Below are positions 1 through 10,200 of a stretch of DNA of 64,000 nt, piece after piece. The DNA comes from Flavobacteriales bacterium UBA7666 (lineage in GTDB: Bacteria > Bacteroidota > Bacteroidia > Flavobacteriales_D > Crocinitomicaceae), in assembly GCA_002483265.1 (NCBI GenBank), contig DLHO01000012.1, positions 29,704-93,703 on the forward strand, read 5' to 3'. The notes beneath the pieces are model-generated. The model worked only from the letters and a program-made list of their open reading frames with translations, ran no database searches and was not told the origin of the DNA. How positions within the stretch are numbered: the first letter of the stretch is position 1; each line of letters starts with the position of its first letter. The position numbers were made by a program, and so were the translations under genes.

Positions 1-456
1 GTAAACCGGAACACCGAAGCCCATAAATCCGAAGATTACGAAAATGACACGGATGATCACCGGATCGATTCCTAAATAGGAGGAAAGTCCGGAAGCAAGT
101 CCACCAAGCATTGCGTTGTCCATATCTCGATACATGCGTTTTTGACCGCTAGAATCTTGATTTGACTGGTTTTGCTGCTTTGGTTGTTCAGCTTCTTCGG
201 TAATTTCTTCTGGCTCACCAAGGGAAGAGATTGCTTTTTCAATGTCACTGATTGTTACAACCTGACGTGTTTCTCCCAAGTATTGAGTCAATAATTCTGC
301 AAAGCGCATCTCAATGTCTTCGACAATTTCAGTAATTCCTGATTCGTTTGCCAGAGAAACTTCTAATTTCTTCAGGTAAGTTTGTAAGCGGTCGTATGCA
401 TCTTCTTCGATGACAAACAATTGACGACCTAAATGTATTGAAAGTGTTTTTTTCAT
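1..456 (-). CDS. PspC-domain membrane protein (partial, cut by window start)
   Basis: The gene starts at an ATG at 454-456 and runs off the left edge; about 152 residues are visible. The N-terminal half (beginning MKKTLSIHLGRQLFVIEE) is the soluble region often found before PspC in Bacteroidota, with an acidic/glutamine linker around residues 85-105. From about residue 112 (RDMDNAMLGGLASGLSSYLG) it matches the PspC fold: a Gly-rich amphipathic turn, then a hydrophobic helix rich in V, I and F. PspC proteins sit in the inner membrane and are linked to envelope stress; the exact role here is not known. The PadR regulator ends 2 bases upstream, so the two are probably one autoregulated operon. 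The C-terminus is not visible. Confidence 0.8.
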   Translation of the reverse strand, partial: MKKTLSIHLGRQLFVIEEDAYDRLQTYLKKLEVSLANESGITEIVEDIEMRFAELLTQYLGETRQVVTISDIEKAISSLGEPEEITEEAEQPKQQNQSNQDSSGQKRMYRDMDNAMLGGLASGLSSYLGIDPVIIRVIFVIFGFMGFGVPVY

Positions 457-458
457 GA

Positions 459-791
459 TCAGTTCTTTTTAGCAGTTAATGTTTCTACAGCATGTTGAAG
501 CTCATTCCATGTAATTTGAAGTGCTTCTAACGTGTTTTTTCCTCCTTCAGTGATGGAGTAATATTTTCTGGGCGGACCAGAAGTGGATTCTTCCCAGCGA
601 TAGGTGAGGAGTTCAATATTCTTCAAGCGAGTTAACAACGGGTAAAGGGTTCCTTCCACCACAATCAGCTTTGCTTGTTTCAGTTGATCCAGAATTTCGG
701 AAGGATAAGCTTCTTTTGAATTCAGGATGCTGAGAATACAGAATTCCAGGATTCCTTTCCGCATTTGGGCCTGAGTATTTTCTACATTCAT
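459..791 (-). CDS. PadR-family transcriptional regulator
   Basis: A 110-residue protein starting MNVENTQAQMRKG. It has the PadR winged-helix pattern: an N-terminal helix (GILEFCILSIL), a helix-turn-helix (SEILDQLKQAKL), the signature VEGTLYPLLTRLKNI, and a wing ending GPPRKYYSITEGG, followed by a short dimerisation helix. An in-frame upstream extension to 845 exists, but the ATG at 789-791 gives the canonical N-terminus and lies just downstream of a good promoter, so it was preferred. It precedes the PspC gene with a 2-base gap. PadR proteins usually repress their own operon together with the membrane gene next to them, and three AGTACT palindromes overlap the promoter, which fits autoregulation. 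The ligand is unknown. Confidence 0.9.
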   Translation of the reverse strand: MNVENTQAQMRKGILEFCILSILNSKEAYPSEILDQLKQAKLIVVEGTLYPLLTRLKNIELLTYRWEESTSGPPRKYYSITEGGKNTLEALQITWNELQHAVETLTAKKN

Positions 792-810
792 GACAGTACT
801 ATTTATGACA

Positions 811-840
811 CAAATATATGTATAAATTAGTACTATGCAA
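811..840 (-). promoter_or_regulatory. Promoter of the PadR-PspC operon with AGTACT operator repeats
   Basis: On the minus strand there is TTG (838-840), a 19-base spacer, then TATATTTG (811-818), an exact match to the Bacteroidota TTG-N19-TAnnTTTG promoter. The palindrome AGTACT occurs at 795-800, 829-834 and 846-851: downstream of the -7 box, inside the spacer and upstream of -33. This arrangement suits a repressor, presumably the PadR protein (inference). Confidence 0.7.
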
Positions 841-983
841 TACAAAGTACTAAAAAAATGAAAAATAATTTTTGATTAGCATGTTATTTATTTGAAAATC
901 AATTATTTATATAGTTTGTTGCGTTGATTATTTTTTTACTTCTTTAACAATTGCCTGATTTAAATTGGATTAATATTGTTCTC

Positions 984-1448
984 ATGATCAAATACGTGTT
1001 TCTTTTTGGATGCTTTTTTGTGTTGAAAGCCAATGCACAAAATGCGGCATTTATCCATTTGGAAGATGTTGTTTGTCAGTTAAAATCCTATAGATTGCTC
1101 ATGTATACTTCTGATTCACTGGAAAATCGAATCCGGATTTATGACGATTCCATAAGGGATCTTTATCCAAATTATTGCACAATCGGAGGTAGTGTAAGAC
1201 AGCCGGAGAAATGGCTTTTCGATTATAAGCGTATGAGTAAAGAGCAAGAGGAATTGCTGGCAAAATACAATCTCATTTTTGATTCCTTAAATAATGAAAT
1301 AAGGATAGAATTAAAAAGTATTTCGGAGCAGTATTGTGTGCTTAATAATATTGATGCGTTCTTTATAAGTAGTGAACCACCGTTGTTCGGAATAGTGCCA
1401 AAGGATGTTTCGGAAGAATTTGCTGCTTATATTGTTTCATTGGAATAA
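984..1448 (+). CDS. OmpH/Skp-like secreted protein (divergent)
   Basis: A 154-residue protein starting MIKYVFLFGCFFVLKANAQ, a clear signal peptide; an ATG-less extension to 951 lacks this shape and was not used. The mature part opens with FIHLEDVVCQLKSYRLLMY, continues with a predicted helical/coiled-coil stretch rich in E, K and L (about residues 40-125) and ends with IDAFFISSEPPLFGIVPKDVSEE. This strand-helix-strand plan resembles OmpH/Skp periplasmic chaperones, in which the helices form the tentacles of the trimer. The match is by overall plan only and two or three cysteines are unusual, so the family call is tentative. It stands alone between the PadR operon and rpsA. Confidence 0.5.
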   Translation: MIKYVFLFGCFFVLKANAQNAAFIHLEDVVCQLKSYRLLMYTSDSLENRIRIYDDSIRDLYPNYCTIGGSVRQPEKWLFDYKRMSKEQEELLAKYNLIFDSLNNEIRIELKSISEQYCVLNNIDAFFISSEPPLFGIVPKDVSEEFAAYIVSLE

Positions 1449-1576
1449 AACCACATAGAAATATAGATCACATAGTTTTTAATAAAAGGAGAAATAGGTT
1501 GCTGATTGGCTATGAATGATTGTAATAATTAAGATGCTTAAAATTGTCTCTATGTATTCTATGTGACTATGTGGTT
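1449..1576 (+). repeat. Intergenic inverted-repeat element with ACATAG-type arms
   Basis: The left arm begins AACCACATAG at 1449-1458 and the right arm ends CTATGTGGTT at 1567-1576, an exact 10-bp inverted match. The motif CATAG/CTATG is repeated inside each arm, so the arms extend imperfectly to about 30 bp. There is no ORF inside. It looks like a small non-autonomous, REP- or MITE-like repeat. Confidence 0.55.
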
Positions 1577-1602
1577 CAAAGATAACACAATACGGGGTAA
1601 AT

Positions 1603-1637
1603 AAAAAAATCCCGCTGATCAAAAGACCAACGGGATT
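1603..1637 (-). terminator. Rho-independent terminator of rpsA
   Basis: On the minus strand, a hairpin with AATCCCG/CGGGATT arms (1631-1637 and 1609-1614) is followed directly by a run of T residues (plus-strand A run 1603-1609). It lies about 20 bases past the rpsA stop codon. Confidence 0.8.
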
Positions 1638-1658
1638 CATTATTTTAAAAGATTGAGA

Positions 1659-3461
1659 TTACTCTCCGCCTTCCATTTTTTCTTTCAACGCAGCTAAAGC
1701 ATCTAAGTCACCCAAAGTTGATTTCTCATTACTTGAGTTGTTTGCTTTAACAGCTTGTGATGTAGAAGAACCAGCTCCAGCTGCTCCTTTTTTATTACCA
1801 GTTGCTGCAGGCTTAGATACTTTCTCATCTGTTCCGTCTTCAAACGTACGTGTATGAGAAACTACGATTTTCTTAGACTCCTTGTTGAATTCAATTACTT
1901 TAAAGTCAAGAGTTTCTTCCACTTTCGCGTTAGAACCATCTTCTTTACGTAAATGTTTAGAAGGACAAATTCCTTCAACTCCATAAGGAAGTGCTACGAT
2001 ACCAGCTTTATCTTTTGTTTCGATAATAGTACCTTGGTGAACAGAACCTTCTCCGAAGATAGTTTCAAACACATCCCATGGATTTTCTTCCAATTGTTTG
2101 TGTCCTAAAGAAATACGACGGTTTTCACGATCGATTTCCAATACAACTACTTCCATTTCGTCACCTACCTTACAGAATTCAGATGGGTGCTTGATTTTCT
2201 TTTGCCAAGAAAGGTCAGAAATGTGGATCAATCCGTCAACACCTTCTTCCAATTCTACGAATACACCGAAGTTAGTGAAGTTGCGAACTTTTGCATGGTG
2301 CTTAGTTCCAACAGCATATTTAGCTTCGATTGCAGACCATGGATCCGGCATCAATTGTTTAATACCTAATGACATTTTACGTTCCTCACGATCCAAAGTC
2401 AAGATAACAGCCTCAACTGTATCACCAACTTGCATGAAGTCTTGAGCAGAACGTAAATGTTGAGACCAGCTCATTTCAGAAACGTGAATCAATCCTTCAA
2501 CTCCTGCAGCGATTTCAACAAATGCACCGTAATCAGCTAAAACAACAACTTTACCTGAAACTTTATCACCAACAGCTAAGTTTGTGTCTAAAGCATCCCA
2601 TGGATGTGGTTGTAATTGTTTTAAACCTAAAGCGATACGTTTCTTATCATCATCGAAGTCTAAGATTACAACGTTCAATTTTTGATCTAATTCAACAATC
2701 TCTTCTGGGTGGTTAACACGTCCCCAAGAAAGATCTGTAATGTGAATTAATCCATCTACTCCACCTAGGTCGATGAACACACCATAAGAAGTAATGTTTT
2801 TCACAGTACCTTCTAATACTTGTCCTTTCTCTAAGCCAGAGATGATTTGTTTCTTTTGTTCTTCCAATTCTGCTTCGATCAACGCTTTGTGAGAAACAAC
2901 TACGTTTCTAAACTCTTGGTTAATCTTAACAACTTTGAATTCCATGTTTTTACCAACATATACATCGTAATCACGGATAGGCTTCACATCGATTTGAGAA
3001 CCTGGCAAGAATGCTTCGATACCAAATACGTCAACGATTAAACCACCTTTAGTACGACATTTCACGAAACCAGTAATTACTTCACCAGTACGTAATACGT
3101 CATTTACGCGAATCCATGCTTTGTGCATACGAGCTGTACGGTGAGAAATAACCAATTGGCCACTTTTGTCTTCCTGACACTCAACGAATACATCTACTAC
3201 ATCACCAGCTTTTAATTCAGCATTGTAACGAAATTCTGAAGCAGGAACAACCCCTTCAGATTTGTAACCAACATTAATGATTACTTCTTTTTTGGAAACT
3301 GCGATAACAGTACCTTCAATAACTTCTTTCTCGTTAATTGAAGTAAGGGTTTTTTCGTAAACGTCAGCTAGTTCTGAACGTTGTGCTAAAGTGTACCCGT
3401 CTAACGCTAATGCGTCCCAATCAAAATCCGCAGATCCCTGCGCGTTAATTTGTTTTGCCAT
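1659..3461 (-). CDS. rpsA: 30S ribosomal protein S1
   Basis: A 600-residue protein with six S1/OB-fold RNA-binding repeats, roughly at residues 40-110, 122-192, 212-282, 297-367, 382-452 and 467-535. Repeats 3-5 carry the classic pattern seen in SYGVFIDLGGVDGLIHITDL and NFGVFVELEEGVDGLIHISD. S1 binds mRNA on the 30S subunit and helps initiation, which matters in this phylum, where strong Shine-Dalgarno sequences are rare. The tail (about residues 540-600) is low complexity, rich in G, S, N and A, then ends acidic (LAALKEKMEGGE). The size fits Bacteroidota S1. It is a single-gene unit with its own promoter, a structured leader and a terminator. Confidence 0.97.
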   Translation of the reverse strand: MAKQINAQGSADFDWDALALDGYTLAQRSELADVYEKTLTSINEKEVIEGTVIAVSKKEVIINVGYKSEGVVPASEFRYNAELKAGDVVDVFVECQEDKSGQLVISHRTARMHKAWIRVNDVLRTGEVITGFVKCRTKGGLIVDVFGIEAFLPGSQIDVKPIRDYDVYVGKNMEFKVVKINQEFRNVVVSHKALIEAELEEQKKQIISGLEKGQVLEGTVKNITSYGVFIDLGGVDGLIHITDLSWGRVNHPEEIVELDQKLNVVILDFDDDKKRIALGLKQLQPHPWDALDTNLAVGDKVSGKVVVLADYGAFVEIAAGVEGLIHVSEMSWSQHLRSAQDFMQVGDTVEAVILTLDREERKMSLGIKQLMPDPWSAIEAKYAVGTKHHAKVRNFTNFGVFVELEEGVDGLIHISDLSWQKKIKHPSEFCKVGDEMEVVVLEIDRENRRISLGHKQLEENPWDVFETIFGEGSVHQGTIIETKDKAGIVALPYGVEGICPSKHLRKEDGSNAKVEETLDFKVIEFNKESKKIVVSHTRTFEDGTDEKVSKPAATGNKKGAAGAGSSTSQAVKANNSSNEKSTLGDLDALAALKEKMEGGE

Positions 3462-3480
3462 TTGGCTTTTTCTACTTGTA

Positions 3481-3541
3481 TTTCAGGATGTTTCGTATTC
3501 CCTGAAAGAAATTAATAATAAACTGTAAACGAAACTTACAG
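3481..3541 (-). promoter_or_regulatory. Structured 5' leader of rpsA: two hairpins
   Basis: Two perfect short inverted repeats lie between the promoter and the start codon: TTTCAGG/CCTGAAA (3481-3487 with 3501-3507) and CTGTAA/TTACAG (3523-3528 with 3536-3541). Leader structures in ribosomal protein genes often mediate autoregulation. Whether S1 binds here is inference. Confidence 0.5.
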
Positions 3542-3563
3542 TGTTTTCCAACGAAAACGGGTG

Positions 3564-3593
3564 CAAAGATACAACTATTACTTTTATTTACAA
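3564..3593 (-). promoter_or_regulatory. rpsA promoter
   Basis: On the minus strand, TTG (3591-3593), a 19-base spacer and TATCTTTG (3564-3571) form an exact Bacteroidota promoter. It predicts a 5' leader of about 95 bases, consistent with the two hairpins seen there. Confidence 0.75.
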
Positions 3594-4213
3594 AGAGTTG
3601 CGGAAAGAATTTCTGTAAATAATTAATCAACTTTAATAGGGAGTGAATTGTCTAATTGTCTGGATTTTAAATTATTGGAATCTTACCATTAAATTTTCGC
3701 TACCTGAAACGGTTTAGTTAATAAGAAGAGTGAACGATGCTAACTATTCGAATTCGCTTACTGATCACTATTTTAACTCCTTTTTTAAAGCATTTATGAA
3801 GTTGGAATGTAAAGTGAATATGAATTGATTCAGCTGCTTATCACTAGTTGATCGAATAAAATTAATATTGAAATCCTAATTGTTAATTAAATTAATTTAA
3901 TTGGTTACTTTTGTGAAGAAAAATGTAAAATAAAGTCTGGGAATGTTAAAATAACCATGCAAGCATAATTTTTTTAATTGATATATCACATAATTTGACT
4001 TAAGTTGATGTTTATCAATGACTTAACTAAATATTAATATTTGTAACTAGCTTATTAATTGAATTATAATGCCGAATTTTGTCTCGAAAAATTGGAATCT
4101 TAAATGTTAATATTCGGCTATAGAGATAAAATGAAAGATTGCAACCACTAAATATTCATGGAAACGGTCTCACTTAAATATAATGGCGTCATTAAAATAA
4201 CTAATACACTGCG
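3594..4213. other. AT-rich intergenic region, no gene seen
   Basis: About 620 bases between the divergent rpsA and the large surface-protein gene. It is very AT-rich with stops in all frames. A TAnnTTTG-type box, TACTTTTG, lies at 3906-3913 on the plus strand but has no TTG at the standard spacing; it could serve the 4214 gene with a leader of roughly 290 bases. No RNA gene was recognised. Confidence 0.5.
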
Positions 4214-7200
4214 ATGAAAACGAAAACTCTACCAGCAACCCCGGATATGGGATATATCCGTATTGCACTCTCTGTCGTTCTCTTGCTGTCCACATGTTTT
4301 GCATACGGACAACCTGGAAAGAGCGGAGCAGCAACCATTACTGCTCTCAATACTGTAGTGAACTGTTACAGTCCTGTTACAAATAACGTAACTGCGGGAT
4401 CTACTTCTGTTACTGTGAATAATTCAGGAGGAAATAATTGTAACTGGGAATGTGGTGATATGGTGATGATTTATCAGGCACAAGGAGCAACTATTAATAC
4501 CGCAGATGCTCCTACTTATGGTGATATTACAGCATATAACAACTCCGGGTTGTATGAATTTAATTATGTTACTTCTGCAGCCGGGAATACTGTAAACTTG
4601 CAAAATCCACTAGCGAACAATTATACTGCTACCGGAAGAGTACAATTAGTTAAAGTTCCTTCTTACACTACTTTAACTGTCAATGCAGGCGCTTCAATTG
4701 TTCCTATTTTATGGCAAGAAGGTGGTGGATTCAGAAAAGGAGGAATTGTTGCAATTCATTGTGTGGGTACGGTGACGGTGAACGGGATGATTCAGGCAAC
4801 TTCTTTTGGTTTCAGACCAGGTGCAACTGAACAAAATTCGAGTGGAACAGGAACGAATTTCGTTTCATCTTATGTTTCAACAAACTCAAGTGATGGCGGT
4901 GAAAAAGGTGAAAGTATCGCTGGCTTTGGTGTTGAATACACTACAGGAGCTTATAACCGTGGAGCACCTGCTAATGGTGGTGGAGGCGGAAATGGTCACA
5001 ACGCCGGTGGTGGTGGTGGTGCCAATGGATTGAATGGAACACCATGGAACGGACAAGGTATCATGTGTACCGCTTGTCCGGGGGCTGCGGCCTGGGTATT
5101 AGATCCATACGTAACTGCTAATGGAAATGTATTGACTACTTCTTCCGGAGGTGGACGAGGAGGATATTCTTATGGTTCCAGTAACCAAAACGCGATAGTG
5201 ACAGGTCCGGGTAATACAAACTGGGGTGGTGATAACCGCGATCCAAACGGTGGATTGGGTGGAAGACCTTTAACAATTGCTCCACAAACCCGCATCTTCT
5301 TTGGAGGTGGAGGTGGAGCAGGTGACTCGAATAACGGATCGAATGCTCCGGGAGGAAGCGGAGGTGGTATTATTTACATCATTGCTCCAAACGTAACCGG
5401 ATCGGGAAGTATTGTTGCTCAAGGTGGGGCTGCTATTAATCAGATTTCAAATAGTAATGGTTCTGCAAATGATGCTCCTGCCGGTGGTGGTGGTGGTGGA
5501 ACCGTTATCATTAAGGGTACGGTTGCCAATTCACTAACCTTAGATGTCGTTGGTGGAAAAGGAGGAGATCAAGGTCCTCTTGGTAGTGAAAGCGAAGGTC
5601 CGGGCGGCGGTGGCGGTGGCGGTTATATTGCAATAACTGCAGGATCTCCTACACTGACAATTGCAGGTGGACAAAGTGGTATGACTCTGTCAAGTTCCTT
5701 AACTGAATTTGTTCAAAATGGAGCAACAGATGGAGGTACCGGTCAAACAGGAACAATTCCAAGTACATTTATTAACTACACGGTTACAGATATTTCAGCA
5801 ACTGTAAATACTCCTATTTGTGTTGGGAATGCGATCAATTTCACTACGGTTGTTTCAACTCCGGGTGGTACGTATGCCTGGACGGGTCCAAACGGATACA
5901 CTTCTACAGCTGCGAATCCAACGATAGCGAGTGCAGCATTAACTCATACAGGGAATTATCAAGTTATTTATACAACTCCTGGAGGATGTAAAGATACCTT
6001 CTTATTGGCGGTTGTTGTAAATCCAAGACCGGTAATTGCGCTGGTTGGCACCAATTTATCTTGTGCAACTCCTTGTAATGGAAGTGTAGCTTTGAACTTC
6101 ACAACTTTAACAACACCTGCTTATACCTTTGCATGGAGCAATGGAGCAACAACTCAAAATATTTCAAGCTTATGTGCTGGAAACTTTGCTGTAACAGTAA
6201 CGGACGGAAATACATGTACAGCTGCTGCTAACGTCAATATTACTGCACCAACACCTGTTTCGGCGACGCTAGCTGCGGTAAATGCATCTTGTAATAATAC
6301 GTGTAACGGAAGTATTACGGTAACTCCTTCAGGAGGAACACCCGGGTATCAATATAGTTTGAATGGAGCACCAAATCAGGCTTCTAATAGCTACACGGCT
6401 TTATGTGATGGAGCTTATACGGTTCAAGTAACAGATGCAAATGGTTGTTTTGTAAATGTAAACACGACGATTACGGAACCTCCGGTTTTAAATATTGCAT
6501 TGGTTTCCACAGTTCCTTCAACTTGTGCTACGAGTAATGGTTCATTAACAGTCAGTGCTTCAGGTGGAGCAGGTGGATACATATTCACAGTTGGTGCTGT
6601 ATCACATGCTTCCGGTACTTTTACAGGACTTGCTCCGGGAACTTATAACGTTATTGTAACAGATGCAAATGGTTGTACCAAAAATCTTTCTGTTACTGTG
6701 GCTTCAACGGTTTCACCGACAGCTTCTATACTAAGTCAGCAACCGGTAAGTTGTTTCGGTGGATTTAACGGATCCGTTATTATCGGAATCACCGGAGGGA
6801 CTCCATCTTATACATTTTCATTATCGCCCGGACCAACGAATCAGGCATCTAATGTATTCAACAATTTGGCAGCAGGAAATTATGTTGCTACTGTAACAGA
6901 TGCAAATGGTTGTATCGCAACAGTTCCGGTAGTATGTGTTCAACCTCCTCAGTTAACATATACAACAACTGTAACAAATGCGACTTGTGATGGCCTTTGT
7001 AACGGACAAATTCAAATTACTCCTGCAGGAGGTACGGCACCTTATGATTATTCGCATGACAATGGTTTGACTTTTACTCTTGCGAATCCAATTATCAATC
7101 TATGTGCTGGAAACGTGGATGTGGTAGTACGTGACTCTAAAGGATGTTTGACCAATTCAACGGTTGTCATCACTGATCCGGCACCTCTTTCAGCTACCTT

Positions 7201-10200
7201 TACTACTGTTGATCCTGTTTGTAATGGAAGTTGTGATGGGTCAATTACTGTAACTCCTTCCGGAGGTGTTCCAACTTATAACTATAGTTTGAATGGTGCT
7301 GCAAGTCAAACATCAAATACTATTTTGAATGTGTGCAGCGGAACTCAAGATGTAATCATTACGGATGCTAACGGATGTACTTTAGAAGTAAATCCGGTAT
7401 TAGTAGATCCACCTGCAATTGAAATTGATATGGTATCGATGATCGAATCAAATTGTGGAAACAATGACGGAGAATTGATTATTTCTGCATCAGGACCAAA
7501 TCCCGGATTTACTTATTCTGCGAATGGTGGCGCATCTCAGACAAACGGAACTTTTTCAAATCTTAATGCGGGTGCATACGATATTGTAGTAGTGGATGAT
7601 TTGGGGTGTACAGCACATGAATTCTTTGGGGTAAATGACGTTCAAATGGACGGTGTTTTGATTTCACAGTCAGATCCACTTTGTTTTGGTTCTGCAGATG
7701 GAACGATAGAGGTTACCAATGTAAATGGAGCGATTCCGATTAATTTTGAGTTGGACATGTCAGGGTTTCTTCAAGGATCAGGATATTTCGGTAGTTTGGA
7801 AGCAGGAACTCACATTATCGTAATCACAGATGGAGGGAACTGTGTGTTTACTATTCCATTAACTCTGGATCAACCGGATCCGTTAACTTTTGATCCTGTT
7901 GTAACGGATGTTGCTTGCTATGGAGCTTCGACTGGTGAAATTGAATTCACTAATAATGCCGGAGGAACACCTGCCTATATGTTCAGTGCGGATGGTGGTA
8001 CAAACTTCGTTTCCGGAACGACATTTACGAATCTTCCTGTTGGAACGTATGATTTAGCAGTTACCGATAATAACGGTTGTATGGGATTAGGAACTGCAGC
8101 CATTACTCAAACGCTTCCTATTGAGATTACAAATAATAAAGTTGATCTGACATGTTTCCAGAATAGTACCGGATTTATCCAATTGGGTGCAACAGGAGGG
8201 AATTCAGGATATCAGTATTCTATTGATAATGGAGCAACATTTGTTGCCACAAATTCATTCGTAAGTTTAACAGCTCAAGTTTACAATGTAGTTGTGATGG
8301 ATCAGGAAGGTTGTCTTCAGGATACGACGATTACTTTGACAGAGCCGAATCTATTAGTGGCAGGTGCAACTTCAACAGACGTGCTATGTAACAATGCTTG
8401 TGACGGAACGATTACGGGAACAGGAGCTGGTGGAACCGTTAATTACATGTTTAGTGTGGATGGCGGAATTATCTTTAACGTAAGTGGTTTGTTTAACAAC
8501 TTATGTGCCGGACCTTATGATTTGATCATAAATGATTTCAATAGCTGTTCAGATACAACAACTGCAACGATCAATTCACCTGTGGGAGTTAGTTTGACTG
8601 TTACATTAACGCCCTCTACTTGTGGAAACGCAAATGGTGAAATTGATATGAGTTTAGCGGGAGGAACAATGCCTTACAATTATAGTATTGATAACGGAAC
8701 AACTTTCACTCTTACAAGCGTATTTACAGGCTTGCCGGCTGATGATTATCCGCTGGAAGCAGAAGATGCAAACGGATGTGGGGTTGACTCGATCGTGACG
8801 ATTATAAATATGGCATCACCGGTTATTTCAGGTGTTTATGTCACTGAACCAACTTGTTTCAGTGTTTGTGATGCGCTTGCTACGGTGAGTGCAGCCGGAG
8901 GAACAGGAGCTTTGTCTTTTGAGATCAACGGAGTTATACAAACTGACAGTATTTTCAATGGTTTGTGTGCAGGAACTTATGATGTAGTAATTGCAGATGC
9001 AAATGCATGTACTGATACATTGAATGTGGTTATTAATCAACCGGATACATTAACATTTACTACAATAGCAACTAATCTGACATGTTTCCAAAACCAATCA
9101 GGAACAATTACTGTAACGGTTCAAGGTGGTACAGGTCCATTCAATTATTCATATGACGGAGGTACAACTTTTGGATTAGTAGATAATGCTCAGGTTCTTA
9201 CAGCAGGTAATTACAACATTGTGGTTCGTGATGATCACAACTGTCAGGCTACCGGAGCAGAAGTACTTACTCAGCCAGTTTTGTTATCGGCTACATTGAA
9301 TCTTACTGATCCAACTTGTTATACATTCTGTAATGGTTCTGCTGTTGCAAATGTAACGGGCGGAACGCTGAATTATACTTACAGCTGGAATGGTGTATCA
9401 GGAGTTTCTAATACGAATTCCAACCTTTGTGCCGGAAATTATACACTGGAAGTTACAGATGCAAACAACTGTTCTTTCGACACAACTTATGTGATCACAG
9501 ATCCTGCAGAGTTTGTAATTGATTCGGTTGGTAATACAGATGCTACTTGTAATACATTCTGTGATGGTACTGCAACGATTCATGCTGTTGGAGCTGTTTC
9601 GTATAGTTTCGATAACGGAGGAACTTTCGGGCCTGCAAATACTTTAGGTTCTTTGTGTGCACAAGCTTATCAAGTTCAGGCAACAAATGCTGCAGGTTGT
9701 ATAGCAATTAGTTCAGTTGCTATTCAGCAACCACTTCCGGTTCAATTGTTCACTTCAATGGATAGTTTGATGTGTACTGGAGATACGCTTCCTCTTTATG
9801 CAATTGCATTCGGAGGTACTGCACCATATACTTATACATGGAGTAATGGATTTGTGGGACAAACACAAGATGTGATCCAAACTGCACCGGGTGTTTACAC
9901 TGTTTCTGTAGTGGATCAAAACAATTGTACAACAGCAGCACCAAGTTCTGTTAACTTGACAATTCTACCGGTTCTGGCTTTCAATTTGACAGGTGATACG
10001 TCAATTTGTAACGGGAGTAACATTGTTCTTCAGGTAAATGTGACCGGTGGTGCACCAGCATATTCCTATCAATGGAGTACTTCAGTGAATGATACTTTAA
10101 ATCAGATCACAGTAAATCCGATAGCTCCAACACTTTATAGTGTTAGTGTATCAGATATTTGTGCGACGGTTGATACCAATGTTCAGGTTAATTTCTATGC

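Noticed and set aside
5000..5640. GGTGGTGG-type runs as simple-sequence repeats or phase-variable tract
   Set aside because: They are codons of the Gly-rich domain with varied third bases, so a slippage switch is unlikely.
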